A stretch of 64,000 nt of DNA from Pseudobdellovibrionaceae bacterium. Its GTDB lineage: Bacteria; Bdellovibrionota; FAC87; UBA2466; JACKAF01. Location of the stretch: positions 575,678 to 639,677 of the forward strand of contig JACKAF010000002.1 of NCBI GenBank assembly GCA_020635235.1, given 5' to 3'. The notes under the pieces are model-generated. The model was not told the DNA's origin, did not search any database, and worked only from the letters and a program-made list of their open reading frames with translations. Positions 47,823 to 57,823 of the stretch are shown piece after piece (position 1 is the first letter of the stretch; every line of letters begins with the position of its first letter). The translations under genes were made by a program, and so were the position numbers.

Positions 47823-50315
47823 ATGAGTAGCGAGCAGACAAACCATTCCAGCACCGAGCCCACCAAAGAGGGCGTCGTTTCCCACGCGAGCATTGTGCCC
47901 GTAGCCGACGTTTTGCCCCCAAGTGTGGTCTTGCTACCGGTGTCCCAAACGAGCATTTTCCCAGGCATGATAGTCCCCGTGGTGTTGCCCGAGGGCGCCC
48001 TGACGAACGCGATTGAGAACGTAATGAAGGGCTCTGGCTACGTGGGGGTGGTTCTGGCCCGGGAAGACGCTGCGGCAGAAGCGGCGAGCCCGCCGACAAC
48101 CATGACCGGATTGCCGATGGAACCCGCAGCGGAAGAGCGCGGGAAGAAGAAGCCCAAGCCTAAGGCCGATCCCCTTGAGGACGCCCTCTATTGGGAGTAT
48201 GGCGTCGTCGCCAAGGTCCTCAAACGTATTAACCTTCCAGATAACCAGGTGAGCATCCTGCTAAACGGTGTTCAGCGCTTTAGAATCAAGGCCATCGTAA
48301 GCCGTGAGCCCCATGTTGTGGCTAACGTCGACTACCTTCCTGATGAAGTGACTAAAGACACGGAGCTGGAGGCCTTGCTTCGCACTGCCGTGAGTCAGTT
48401 CAAGCAGCTTGCCAAGGACAACCCACTCATATCCGAAGAAGTAAAAGTGGCGCTTGTGAACATTGATGGCCCGGGGAAACTTACCGATCTCATGGCGTCG
48501 GTGCTAGTCCGTGACGTCGACAGCTACCAAGACTTGCTCGCCTGCAATGATGTTAAGGAACGGTTGCAGCAGCTGTTATTGTTACTGCGCAAAGAGCAGG
48601 CCGTCCAAAACGTGCAGAAGCAGATCCACGATGAGATCAACCAAAAAGTGTCTGCTGCACAACGTGAATTTTATTTGTCCGAGCAGTTGAAAGTCATTCA
48701 ACGCGAGCTGGGACATACCGACGAAAAAACCAAACTCGTAGAAAAATTTGAGAAGCGTTTAAAGGATCTCAAACCGAACAAAGAGGTCCGGGCGCGCATC
48801 GATGAGGAAATCGAGAAGATCCAAAACCTGCACGAGCAGTCCTCTGAGTATAGCGTGTCGCTGAACTACCTCGACTGGGCCACGCAAATCCCTTGGGGCG
48901 TGCGCACGGATGAGAATTACGACTTGGGCCGGGCGAGAAAAATTTTGGAGCGCGATCATTTTGGCCTAAAAGACGTGAAAGAGCGCGTCCTGGAGTTTTT
49001 GGCGGTTAAGAAACTCAAGAAGAGTTCTGAAGGGTCCATCATTTGCTTCGTGGGCCCGCCTGGCACCGGAAAGACGAGTTTAGGTAAGTCCATCGCAACC
49101 GCTTTGGGTCGCAAGTTCTTCCGCTTTTCTGTCGGTGGTATGCGGGACGAAGCAGAAATTAAGGGGCACCGGCGTACCTATGTAGGGGCGATGCCCGGCA
49201 AAGTAATTCAGGGCGTACGCCGAGTTGGTGCGCAAAACCCGGTCTTCATGATCGACGAAGTGGACAAGATTGGGAGCAGCTTTAGTACGGGTGGCGATCC
49301 TGCCTCAGCGCTCCTGGAGCTTCTCGATCCGGAGCAGAACAAGGAATTTCTCGATCACTATCTGGATATTCCGTTTGATTGTTCTGAAATTCTTTTTGTA
49401 ACGACGGCGAACACGATCGATACCATCCCTCCGGCGCTGCTGGATCGAATGGAAGTGATAGAGCTGCACGGGTATTCCGACACCGAGAAGTACCATATCG
49501 CCAAAAGGCATCTCATTCCGCGCCAGCTGAAAAAGAATGCCTTAAAGGCGAGTCAGCTAAAGTTTTCAGCCGCCGGCCTTCGCTTTTTGATTTCGCACTA
49601 CGCGCGAGAGTCCGGTGTGCGTAATTTGGAAAAACAGATCGCAAAAATTTGCCGAAAGGTCGCCTACCGAATTGCGCTGGGTTCCAAAAAAGCAGTGACT
49701 ATCGACGATGCTAAGACACTGGAGCGCTATCTAGGAAACGCGCCTTATGCGCCGGAGTTTGGGCCCGAAGCCCACCGTCCGGGAGTGGCGGTCGGTTTGG
49801 CGTGGACGCAGCTGGGCGGTGAGGTACTTTTTATCGAAAGTGTGGGTTCGGAAAGTGCCAAAGGCGGGTTGGAACTTACGGGTTCTTTGGGAGACGTGAT
49901 GAAGGAGTCTGCCAACATCGCGTACTCTTATATCCGAAACCGACATCACGAGCTCGATCTAGACAAAAGCTTTTTTGATAAGAACACGATCCACTTGCAT
50001 GTTCCCTCTGGAGCGACGCCTAAGGACGGGCCCTCCGCGGGCATCACGATGGCGGCGAGTTTATATTCCTTTCTCTCCAAAAAACCGATCCGAGAAAAAC
50101 TCGCGATGACGGGCGAACTCACGTTGACGGGTAGGGTGCTTCCAGTCGGCGGTATCAAAGAGAAGCTTCTAGCGGCCAAGCGCAACGGCATCAAGACGGT
50201 GCTGCTCCCGCGGGCCAATGAGCGCGAGCTAAAAAGCATCGAACCCGAAATCCGCAAGGGGCTGAAGATACATAAGGTTGCCACGATGCGCGAGGTCCTG
50301 CGTCATTTGTTCTAG
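47823..50315 (+). CDS. lon: ATP-dependent protease Lon
   Basis: 830 residues. N-terminal LAN domain with a basic, Pro-rich insertion near residues 95-120. Coiled-coil and AAA+ module: Walker A GPPGTGKTSLGKS near 410, Walker B VFMIDEVDKIG. Proteolytic Ser738 in GPSAGITMA and Lys781 in GGIKEKLL, 43 residues apart as in E. coli Lon. Degrades misfolded and regulatory proteins in the cytoplasm. GTG at 47817 is an alternative start two codons upstream. Downstream GNAT gene is on the same strand. Confidence 0.96.
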   Translation: MSSEQTNHSSTEPTKEGVVSHASIVPVADVLPPSVVLLPVSQTSIFPGMIVPVVLPEGALTNAIENVMKGSGYVGVVLAREDAAAEAASPPTTMTGLPMEPAAEERGKKKPKPKADPLEDALYWEYGVVAKVLKRINLPDNQVSILLNGVQRFRIKAIVSREPHVVANVDYLPDEVTKDTELEALLRTAVSQFKQLAKDNPLISEEVKVALVNIDGPGKLTDLMASVLVRDVDSYQDLLACNDVKERLQQLLLLLRKEQAVQNVQKQIHDEINQKVSAAQREFYLSEQLKVIQRELGHTDEKTKLVEKFEKRLKDLKPNKEVRARIDEEIEKIQNLHEQSSEYSVSLNYLDWATQIPWGVRTDENYDLGRARKILERDHFGLKDVKERVLEFLAVKKLKKSSEGSIICFVGPPGTGKTSLGKSIATALGRKFFRFSVGGMRDEAEIKGHRRTYVGAMPGKVIQGVRRVGAQNPVFMIDEVDKIGSSFSTGGDPASALLELLDPEQNKEFLDHYLDIPFDCSEILFVTTANTIDTIPPALLDRMEVIELHGYSDTEKYHIAKRHLIPRQLKKNALKASQLKFSAAGLRFLISHYARESGVRNLEKQIAKICRKVAYRIALGSKKAVTIDDAKTLERYLGNAPYAPEFGPEAHRPGVAVGLAWTQLGGEVLFIESVGSESAKGGLELTGSLGDVMKESANIAYSYIRNRHHELDLDKSFFDKNTIHLHVPSGATPKDGPSAGITMAASLYSFLSKKPIREKLAMTGELTLTGRVLPVGGIKEKLLAAKRNGIKTVLLPRANERELKSIEPEIRKGLKIHKVATMREVLRHLF

Positions 50316-50463
50316 AGGCCCGTTAGCCTATAAAAACAATGGCTTCCACCCCAGACCTACCTCCCGGTCGGCCTCGGCCGTAGTTTCAAGATGTGGTAAA
50401 GGGTTGCCTTTCCCAAAGGAGATGGCCAAAATAGCCGCTTGTTCGAAGAAAGCTGAGGCAATT

Positions 50464-50982
50464 ATGGCAGTGGATTCTTCCCCTACTTTTTCTGAAAAAG
50501 GTTGGGAGCGCACGATAAGGAGTCATGAGTTGGATCGAGAGCTGCATTTAGTGAAAGTGTACTCGACGGAGCAGGAAGAACTTATTTCCTACGTAGAGGC
50601 CCTGTACCAACACGATGATCAGGTCGACTCCCTTATCCACATCCGAGAGGGTGTGAAGAGCTTGCTACGGAATGAGGCGTTGGCGACTCCGTTTTTCATT
50701 CGCGAAGGCAATCAGAAGATCGGCTACGTTATCTTGACGCGTTATCACAGTGTTAAGAAGGGTGGGCTCACCATTTTCATTGATGAGCTCTTTGTCGAGC
50801 CCAAGTTCCGACGCAAAGGTGTGGGAAAGCAGATTTTGCAGGAAATCTACGAAATCGCGCTCGCTGAAAATGCCCGCACACTCTGGGCGACCACTGAGCC
50901 GTTTAACGAAGCGGCGCAGAAGTTCTTTGTCAGTCAGGGTTTCCGACCGGACGCATCCAAGGGCTTTGAGCGCCCAGTCTAG
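50464..50982 (+). CDS. GNAT-family N-acetyltransferase
   Basis: 172 residues from ATG 50464; an upstream frame to 50278 overlaps the end of lon and looks non-coding. Acetyl-CoA motif A is seen as IDELFVEPKFRRKGVGKQILQ, with RRKGVG as the pyrophosphate loop. Acceptor unknown. Lies about 150 nt after lon. Confidence 0.85.
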   Translation: MAVDSSPTFSEKGWERTIRSHELDRELHLVKVYSTEQEELISYVEALYQHDDQVDSLIHIREGVKSLLRNEALATPFFIREGNQKIGYVILTRYHSVKKGGLTIFIDELFVEPKFRRKGVGKQILQEIYEIALAENARTLWATTEPFNEAAQKFFVSQGFRPDASKGFERPV

Positions 50983-51037
50983 GGGTATTGCCGGACCTAC
51001 TTAAGTGCTTCGTCAAATCATGTTAAGATTTTAAAGC

Positions 51038-51535
51038 ATGATTTCCGAAAAATTCGCTGTCGTTACAGATAGGGGCGGGCACCTTCACAACGCCGTCATG
51101 CTATTGCGGCAAATGGGAATGGTCCCTCAACATTTGGTGACTACCTATGGACCCGATGTGTCTGCCGTCGGCCAATTTTCTGAGCTAAAGGGGACGAAGC
51201 GCCATTGGGTGCCGTACCTGTTTAGTTGGGCCGGCAAGCGGCGCTATGTGAATCCCTTCAAAAGCCTTCTGCACGTCCTGGTCAGTTTGGCTTGCGCGTG
51301 GCGTACTCGGCCGCGGGTTGTTGTTTCGGTTGGGGCCACCAACGTGGTGTTCTATTGCTATTGGGCCAAGCTTTTTGGAGCTCGAATTTACCATGTCGAG
51401 TGCATGAACCAGGTCTTTAGCAAGAGCGTAACCGGAAAACTTCTCTACCCGATCGCTGACAAAGTCTTTGTGCAGTGGCCCGAGCTTTTAAAGCTGTACG
51501 GAAAGAAAGCGGAGTATGCGGGGTGGGTTCTATGA
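51038..51535 (+). CDS. Alg14/PssD-type glycosyltransferase membrane subunit
   Basis: 165 residues. The pattern VVTDRGGHLHNA, VVVSVGATNVVFYCYWAKLFGARIYHVECMN matches the Alg14/PssD/EpsE family, the membrane-anchoring half of a two-part glycosyltransferase in polysaccharide synthesis. Its stop overlaps the start of the Alg13-type gene (ATGA at 51532-51535), the usual pairing. No larger polysaccharide cluster surrounds them. Confidence 0.8.
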   Translation: MISEKFAVVTDRGGHLHNAVMLLRQMGMVPQHLVTTYGPDVSAVGQFSELKGTKRHWVPYLFSWAGKRRYVNPFKSLLHVLVSLACAWRTRPRVVVSVGATNVVFYCYWAKLFGARIYHVECMNQVFSKSVTGKLLYPIADKVFVQWPELLKLYGKKAEYAGWVL

Positions 51536-52050
51536 TCTTCGTCGTTGTCTCTACCGGGCACTTTGATCCGCTTATTGCGGCCTGCAGCCGTTTGCATCCG
51601 ACCTATGACTTCATCGGTCAGATCGGTAGTTCGCAGGTCGAGCCGCCGTTTTCGCACTTCAAAACCGCCAGCCCAAGCCAGTTGGAGAGCTATATGGCCA
51701 GAGCCGAGCTCGTCGTTACCCACGCCGGCACCGGGATGCTTTCAATGCTCTATGGGCTAAAAAAGAAGTGCGTCGTGGTTCCCAAGCAGATCCGCTACGG
51801 CGAAGCTAACGATGGGCAGGTGGAACTCGCCCGGAAGTGGCAGGAGCTCGGCATCGGGGTTTTGTGTCTAGACGTGAATGAACTCAGCAATGCGATCGAA
51901 AAGTGTCGTCGGTTGGATCCAGTATTTCCGGTTTTCCCCGCTCTGGGCCGCAGCCTGAGAAAGTGCCTGGCCCCTCATCTACCCAAAGGGTATGAATCGG
52001 AGCCAGGCCCCAGCTCCCTAAAAGGGGCTGTACCTTCTCAACAAGTCTGA
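51532..52050 (+). CDS. Alg13/PssE-type glycosyltransferase catalytic subunit
   Basis: 172 residues. FVVVSTGHFDPLI at the N-terminus and the UDP-sugar loop region ARAELVVTHAGTGMLSMLYGLKKKCVVVPK identify the Alg13/PssE family. Works with the Alg14-like protein to transfer a sugar from UDP to a lipid-linked acceptor. Its last 33 bp run over the end of the convergent metalloprotease gene. Confidence 0.82.
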   Translation: MIFVVVSTGHFDPLIAACSRLHPTYDFIGQIGSSQVEPPFSHFKTASPSQLESYMARAELVVTHAGTGMLSMLYGLKKKCVVVPKQIRYGEANDGQVELARKWQELGIGVLCLDVNELSNAIEKCRRLDPVFPVFPALGRSLRKCLAPHLPKGYESEPGPSSLKGAVPSQQV

Positions 52051-55000
52051 AACGAACTGCCGTTCCATCTGTACATACTGGCGCAGGCTTCGGATCGTAT
52101 CCTCAAACTGCGATTGTACATTCTCGTAGACGAGCACAGCACGTCGTTTGCTCGGATCTTCCGGGTATTTCTCCACGGCTTCCTGAGCCTTCTTGAGTTC
52201 AGAAGCAACACGTCCGCTGAGTAGCTTATTGTACGCAGCGATGCGATCTTCAAAGAAGTTGATGTTGCTGACAATCAGATCCCCGGTGGCCGTATTGAGA
52301 TCCAGGCCAAGCGGAGAGTCTTTTAGGTTCAACGGCGTTTTGTAGAGTTTGTGGCCAATCGTTAAGGTGGCCACGTTGACTCCTGCTCGCTCTTTTCGCA
52401 AGGCCTTAAGCTTTGCGTCGCGGGCTTTTGCGCCTTCTTGATACTCCTTTTGCTTAGCCGAGAGAGTTTCGTTCAACTCCAACAGTTTGGCTTCCAACTT
52501 CTGCTTAATCGGCTCTGGAAGTCCGGGCTGTGCGATGACGCTCTCCAGTTCGAAGGCGTCGAGACGGAGACGAAGCATCTCCAGGCCCTTGTCTTCGTTA
52601 TCGACGAAGAACTGCTGAAACTGCTCGCGCACGACATTGGCCCGCGCGATGAGAGCGCGCTCTTCTTGCGCGCCATTGACCGGCTCGAGGTGGATGAGTT
52701 CCATCGTTTCCGCGCTCAGTCTACCCGGAAGCCCGAGTTCCTGAGTGAGGATATCGACTGCAATATCACGCAGGTTCGGGTTGAAGAACTCCAAGCTCCC
52801 GTCCGTGGTATTGGAGAGCATTCGCCGCAGGACCCCTGCGAGCTGTTTGCTAGAGCCGTCGTAGATGGTGGTGGCGACTCCGGTGACCGGATCTCCTGTC
52901 CTGGCACCCAGCATGATGAGTGCTAGAATCTTGTCCGGAAGGACGCCGATGACCTTGAGATCGTGGTGTAGGAAGTCGGCTGTATCGTAATCGCCTTTTT
53001 CCGTCCCATCGCCATTGGCTCCTTCGAGCACTGACAGCAGCGACAGGAAGGCGAAGGCGCGCGCGGAGCGCGCTTCGGCGACTGCGTCTCCCAACTTCTT
53101 CCCATCCAGGAATACCATTACGGATTCGCTCACCGGGAACGGGATGACGGATGTGGACTTAGGATCGGCCTCTACGCGGTGGCGCAGTAAGGACCAGAGC
53201 TTGCTGAGCGCCCTCAGTTGCGTTTGGGATCCCTGGGGCGCGTTGCGGAACTCCTCATCGTAGCGAACGATGGCATCCGCGTTGTCGTAGAGCAAGCGCA
53301 TCGGAATGACGTACGTCGCTATCCGCGAGAAATATTCGCCCCTATCTCCGAAGAAAAAGGCTCGGTCCATGCGGAAGTTGTTGATCCGGTAATGCGTTTC
53401 GTAACGCTTTAGCATGTTCTCGGCCGCTTCCATCAGGTTCGTTCCGGCATCGTGCTGACCGCAAAGGATGTTCTTTGAAGAGAACACTTCATGATCCGTG
53501 CAGAAGTAGAAGTTCTGCCGGACTAGGTCATTCACCACTTTGGGATCTTCGGATCCGTAGGCGTACTGCAACGCTGCTAAGTCGTACGCTCCGGGGCCGA
53601 CGGGTTCCTGCGGGGCGAAGGCATAGTCCATCACACTGGAACTCTTTACGTCTTTGCCGAAATGTTTTTTATCGGCGGAGGCCATAAAGTTGTGACGTAG
53701 TCCGAAATTGTGCCCCATCTCATGCGCTAGGAGTGGCATGAAGATGCGGATTTCCAACTCGGCGTCCGAAAGCTCCTGCACGAGAGCCCCTTCCTGAATG
53801 CTTGCCATCATGTCAGCGTCCAGCTGGATGATATTCAGGTGAAGGTTCTTGCCCTCGGCACCCTCACGGGCCTCGTCAATGGGCGCGTGGCCCAGAAGGT
53901 GAGCGCGCGCCTCCTGATAGATGTCGTCGGTGCGCAGTTGTTTTCCTCCGTCCGGAGTTTTCTTGTAGAACTGTGCCATCAAGGTCGCATCCGAGGTATG
54001 CCGTTGGATGGGTTGCCCCTTGCCGTAGAGCGGAGAGCCCACCTTCAGAAAACTGAGGAAAGGATCCTTGTCTACAGGGAGCAGCCCACTGGCGTTTTCG
54101 CCTAGCAAAGGGGCTTCCGCGTTTTCCTCGCCTTCAGGCAATTCTTCAAAGGCGGCGGCCCATTGACGTGCGGAGTACACCGAGCGTCGCAAAGTTCCAC
54201 CGTAAAGAAATACGTCCGCCTTGATGATTTCTCCGGTGCGGGGGTTTGAGACGCTCGGGCCATAGCCTAGGAGCCGGCCCCCGCCGTCAGAATCATCAAA
54301 GTAGATCATGTTGTAGCGCAGATCCCCGGCCTTTTGGCCGCTGTTCTCTCGCAACTCCAGAATGCCTTTTATGCCGGTCGCTTTTTCCCAAGTGGCGTTC
54401 CAGGCCGCAAAAACTTCGTGCGTGGCCGCTTTAAGGTGCGCCGGGTAGTTGGCCGACAGGTAGTAAACGATTCTCTTGGAAAGATCCCACCGGTCGACGT
54501 AGTCGGTCTTGGTGGACTCTGTGATGCGCCCATGGGAATCAAACTTGTACGTCGGGGTTTTGAAGAACCCAAACCGTGTTTGCAGGTAGCGGGGGTATTC
54601 TTTCTGTTTGTAATTTCTGCCCTCGGGGTTAAAGCGCAGGAAGCTGTAAGCTACGGTCACTTGGGATCCGTCGCGTAGCTCCTTTTTTACGCTAAAATTG
54701 ATGGCCCCATTCTTATTGTCGATTTCGACATTCTCAGGCGGGATGGCGTAGCGGACCTTATCAAGTCCGAACGAGTCCTTCGCGTCCGCTGTGAAGTCGA
54801 TCTTGATGTAGTCTCTTTCGTTCCAAGGCCTTCGGCTTTCGGTGAGCTCTTCCTCATGCGTATCCTCACCATCCTGGTTTTGCTTTCTCAGGATATCTAA
54901 ATGGGTGATCGGAAAACTTGCTAGCACGGCACCGATTTCAAGCTCCCCGTATTCATTGATCTCTGCGGGGCGGTCTCCGCCTTGCGCTACACGCTGCACG

Positions 55001-55299
55001 GCTCGCACGTTTAGTTGGTTTTGCGTGATCTCAAAGTGGACTAGTCGGTTGCCCTCCAGATACATGCCCAGCGCGCCCAGGGGAACGAGCGGCCCGGCAT
55101 TTTTCACATCCTGGACGCTCTTAAGGAAGAGAAAGTCCCCTTGTCCATTGTCAAAAACGGATTTGTGGAAACGGTGATTGTCTCCTACGACATATTTTGT
55201 GGGACGATCTTTGGCGCAACCAAAAAGTACGATCGAAAGGACTATTACAGTCAACAAAGATAGCGCAGAACGGTTGTTTGAGAAATTAACGGTGGTCAT
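52018..55299 (-). CDS. Large zinc metalloprotease lipoprotein (HExxH)
   Basis: 1093 residues. Lipoprotein signal peptide with lipobox FGC. Zinc motif LLAHEMGHNFGLRHN, with His526, Glu527, His530 and His536, fits HExxHxxGxxH metzincin-like peptidases of the DUF4953/DUF5117 type. A C-terminal helical region (about 900-1080) is rich in Lys and Glu and may be coiled coil. Probably an outer-membrane or periplasmic protease; target unknown. ATG 55299 has a GGGGGGAAG site; a TTG four codons earlier is less likely. The next gene downstream is unrelated. Confidence 0.82.
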   Translation of the reverse strand: MTTVNFSNNRSALSLLTVIVLSIVLFGCAKDRPTKYVVGDNHRFHKSVFDNGQGDFLFLKSVQDVKNAGPLVPLGALGMYLEGNRLVHFEITQNQLNVRAVQRVAQGGDRPAEINEYGELEIGAVLASFPITHLDILRKQNQDGEDTHEEELTESRRPWNERDYIKIDFTADAKDSFGLDKVRYAIPPENVEIDNKNGAINFSVKKELRDGSQVTVAYSFLRFNPEGRNYKQKEYPRYLQTRFGFFKTPTYKFDSHGRITESTKTDYVDRWDLSKRIVYYLSANYPAHLKAATHEVFAAWNATWEKATGIKGILELRENSGQKAGDLRYNMIYFDDSDGGGRLLGYGPSVSNPRTGEIIKADVFLYGGTLRRSVYSARQWAAAFEELPEGEENAEAPLLGENASGLLPVDKDPFLSFLKVGSPLYGKGQPIQRHTSDATLMAQFYKKTPDGGKQLRTDDIYQEARAHLLGHAPIDEAREGAEGKNLHLNIIQLDADMMASIQEGALVQELSDAELEIRIFMPLLAHEMGHNFGLRHNFMASADKKHFGKDVKSSSVMDYAFAPQEPVGPGAYDLAALQYAYGSEDPKVVNDLVRQNFYFCTDHEVFSSKNILCGQHDAGTNLMEAAENMLKRYETHYRINNFRMDRAFFFGDRGEYFSRIATYVIPMRLLYDNADAIVRYDEEFRNAPQGSQTQLRALSKLWSLLRHRVEADPKSTSVIPFPVSESVMVFLDGKKLGDAVAEARSARAFAFLSLLSVLEGANGDGTEKGDYDTADFLHHDLKVIGVLPDKILALIMLGARTGDPVTGVATTIYDGSSKQLAGVLRRMLSNTTDGSLEFFNPNLRDIAVDILTQELGLPGRLSAETMELIHLEPVNGAQEERALIARANVVREQFQQFFVDNEDKGLEMLRLRLDAFELESVIAQPGLPEPIKQKLEAKLLELNETLSAKQKEYQEGAKARDAKLKALRKERAGVNVATLTIGHKLYKTPLNLKDSPLGLDLNTATGDLIVSNINFFEDRIAAYNKLLSGRVASELKKAQEAVEKYPEDPSKRRAVLVYENVQSQFEDTIRSLRQYVQMERQFVSDLLRRYSPF

Positions 55300-55334
55300 T
55301 CTTCCCCCCAAAAAGCTCCCCCAATGTATAGGAG

Positions 55335-56150
55335 CTAGATACTGAGTGCCATGTATGCTGACAGGCGACTGGCGCGCCCATCAAAAATCTTAAGCGTGCC
55401 GCGAAGGCCGGTGGTTTCATCGATCAAGCTGTGGACTAATTCGTGTGAAACGCCCACAGTGTAGGTGTCGTTGAAGCGGTACTCCGCGACTTCCGCAGTC
55501 ACGATGGAGTTTTTCCAAAGTGCGCGATCCCCACTCTGACCGTGGTAGCTTTGTCCCACGATCACGTGCAGTTCAAAGTTGAAGTTTCCTGGTGAAAAAC
55601 TAAGTGCGACCCGCTCTCCAAAACCCACGAGTGGTAAGGCCTTGCCGGAAGTTGTTTGCCGGTACTCATTCAAATCGCCGTACGTCCAGGCGCGTCCCAT
55701 CAGGCTAAATTGGCTGCCGAGATCCCGGCTTAGCTGGATGCCCGCCTCGGATCGCAGTTGGTACCCATCGTACTTCCAGCGGTGCAGGTTATTGGCCCGT
55801 ATGGCAAAACGGAGTGTTGTTTTGGTTTCTGGTACCCAGTTCACCTTGTGCGTGAGCAGCAGGTAGCTCACCGGACTCGAAAAATTTTCATATGGATTTA
55901 ACGGTCGATCAATTTCTGTGTAGGCCGTGAGCGCCGTATTACCGGACAGATTCCAAGCCAGTTGCGGCTCTAGAGTAAAAGATGATTGAGAGTTTTTTGG
56001 ATCTAGCGTTGTGCCAAAAGTAGTGGTAACTAGTGCTTCGAATTTTTTTGGAGCTAATTGTTCGGCAGTAGCAGCCTGGTCGAACGTAGCCGCCATGCCC
56101 CCTACGGCGACTACGAACGACAGGCAAACTATGTTAAATAACGCCCCCAC
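55335..56150 (-). CDS. Secreted beta-barrel-like protein
   Basis: 271 residues from a GTG. Signal peptide without the usual basic start (cleavage about GGMA/A). Alternating polar and aromatic strands across the mature part and a final strand ending YMALSI suggest an outer-membrane barrel of 10-14 strands. No family recognised. The GTG lies inside a strong inverted repeat (56142-56179). It is directly upstream of, and on the same strand as, the metalloprotease gene. Confidence 0.65.
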   Translation of the reverse strand: MGALFNIVCLSFVVAVGGMAATFDQAATAEQLAPKKFEALVTTTFGTTLDPKNSQSSFTLEPQLAWNLSGNTALTAYTEIDRPLNPYENFSSPVSYLLLTHKVNWVPETKTTLRFAIRANNLHRWKYDGYQLRSEAGIQLSRDLGSQFSLMGRAWTYGDLNEYRQTTSGKALPLVGFGERVALSFSPGNFNFELHVIVGQSYHGQSGDRALWKNSIVTAEVAEYRFNDTYTVGVSHELVHSLIDETTGLRGTLKIFDGRASRLSAYMALSI

Positions 56151-56179
56151 ATGTTTTGCGTAGCAAAATCACGGGGGCG
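56142..56179 (-). promoter_or_regulatory. Inverted repeat covering the start of the beta-barrel gene
   Basis: Outer arms CGCCCCC / GGGGGCG (7 bp), inner arms TTTTGC / GCAAAA (6 bp), 3-nt loop. In the minus-strand transcript it would pair the region holding the GTG start, and no Shine-Dalgarno is seen next to it. Could control translation, or mark the end of an upstream element. Confidence 0.5.
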
Positions 56180-56340
56180 TGTCTTGCATTAATTTGATGC
56201 AAAGCAAAAATAAACTTCTTTTCTTTTTAGGGGGACTGCGGCATAGTATTTGGCGAGAATTGACCCGCAGCCAACCTCTCCAGTTTCAGACTTAAGATAC
56301 TGAAAAGATTTCCAAAAAGCGTTTCTAAAGTGTCGTGTAC

Positions 56341-57720
56341 TTACTCGGCAAGTGACTCATAAAGATAGATCGCTCCGTTAATGGACTTCTTTAGATCCCC
56401 TAGGTGAACGCTCTCATTTTCAGAATGCGCGTTCGTGTAGGGGTCTTCCACACCGATCAAAAGCGCCGGAGCTCCACCCAAAACGGTACTAAAAGGCTGC
56501 ACAAACGGGATTGTTCCACCTTGGCCGACGTAGACACACTCTCTGCCGAAAGCTTTGCTAAGCGCCGAGCGCGCTTTTTCAAACGCAGGGCCTTCGGGCG
56601 TGGTGGCCCACCAGCTTGCCGACTGCTCGAGAGTGACTTTCACCTCGACGCCCCAAGGGGCCTTCTCCTTAAGAAAATTCGACAGGGCTTCGCCCGTCTT
56701 CTGCGGATCCATGTCCGGTACAATGCGGATGCCGACCTTGCACCACGCCGACTCACAAACAACATTGGAGACCAGTTTGCGTGAGCTCGCCTGGATGGCA
56801 TTGACCGACAGGGAGGGCAGGCGCCAGAGTTTTTCAGGGATGCTTTCCTTGCCGCCAATCAATTCGACTGAATCGTGGAGCTTCACACGTTTTCGGTATT
56901 CGCTCTCAGTAAAATCCAAGGAATCATAGCTTTCTTTTTCAACGGCGGAAGGGGGGCGCACGGAATCGTAGATCCCGGGGATCGCGATCCGCCCGTTGTC
57001 GTCCACAAGTGCCGCCAACATTTTGGAAAGAGCGAGGACGGGATCGGCCAAAGGCCCGCCGGCCATTCCGGAATGTTTGGGAGATTCCATTACGGTGACT
57101 TCTACCTCGGCGGCGACCAGCCCGCGCAAGGAAGTAGTGATTGCGGGCACACCGACGTCAAAATTCTCAGTGTCCGTAAGCACGATGATATCCGCTTGAA
57201 GTTTTTCTTTGTAACGCTCGAGAAACGCCTCAAGGTGATCGGAACCAATTTCTTCTTCACCCTCGATGATTACCTTCACGTTGACCGGCAAGCTCCCGAG
57301 AGTTTTCAAGTAGGCAGCGATGGCGCTGGTGTGGACGATGATGCCCGCTTTGTCATCTGCGGCACCGCGCCCGTAGAGGCGATCTCCGACCTCTGTCGGG
57401 ACGAAGGGGGGCGTTTTCCATTTTTCTTCGCGGCCTGGCGGTTGAACGTCGTGGTGGGCATAAAGCAAAAGCGTGGGTTTTCCCTTGGCGTGCAACCAGT
57501 CGCCGTACACATACGGGTGGGCACCTTCCAATTTTAGGATCTCGACGTGTTCAAGTCCTTCTTCGGTTAAGAGCGAGGCGACGGCTTGGGCCGATTTGTT
57601 CACTTCCTCGGGCGGGAAGCCATTGAAACTCACGGATGGGATGCGGGCCAGGGCTTTCAGTTTTTCCACGTTGGATTTAAAATTGGTCTCAGCAAATCGG
57701 ATTACTTTTTCGATATCCAT
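56341..57720 (-). CDS. M20-family dipeptidase
   Basis: 459 residues. Metal motifs in order: LLLYAHHDVQP, GRGAADDKAG, EGEEEIGS, TDTENFD and NAHSENESV. The dimerisation (lid) domain lies between about 190 and 340. Cytosolic carnosinase/PepV-like dipeptidase of family M20; substrate not fixed. GGAG site before the ATG at 57720. Divergent to folD. Confidence 0.9.
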   Translation of the reverse strand: MDIEKVIRFAETNFKSNVEKLKALARIPSVSFNGFPPEEVNKSAQAVASLLTEEGLEHVEILKLEGAHPYVYGDWLHAKGKPTLLLYAHHDVQPPGREEKWKTPPFVPTEVGDRLYGRGAADDKAGIIVHTSAIAAYLKTLGSLPVNVKVIIEGEEEIGSDHLEAFLERYKEKLQADIIVLTDTENFDVGVPAITTSLRGLVAAEVEVTVMESPKHSGMAGGPLADPVLALSKMLAALVDDNGRIAIPGIYDSVRPPSAVEKESYDSLDFTESEYRKRVKLHDSVELIGGKESIPEKLWRLPSLSVNAIQASSRKLVSNVVCESAWCKVGIRIVPDMDPQKTGEALSNFLKEKAPWGVEVKVTLEQSASWWATTPEGPAFEKARSALSKAFGRECVYVGQGGTIPFVQPFSTVLGGAPALLIGVEDPYTNAHSENESVHLGDLKKSINGAIYLYESLAE

Positions 57721-57823
57721 TTCTTCTCCTCGGGGTCAGCGGCTCTTCTACCACAGTCGGCCTCATTTACAAGGGTGCCGTCAGGCTTGACTTGGGGGGC
57801 AGGGTGCTGGAAGGTAGGCGGCG

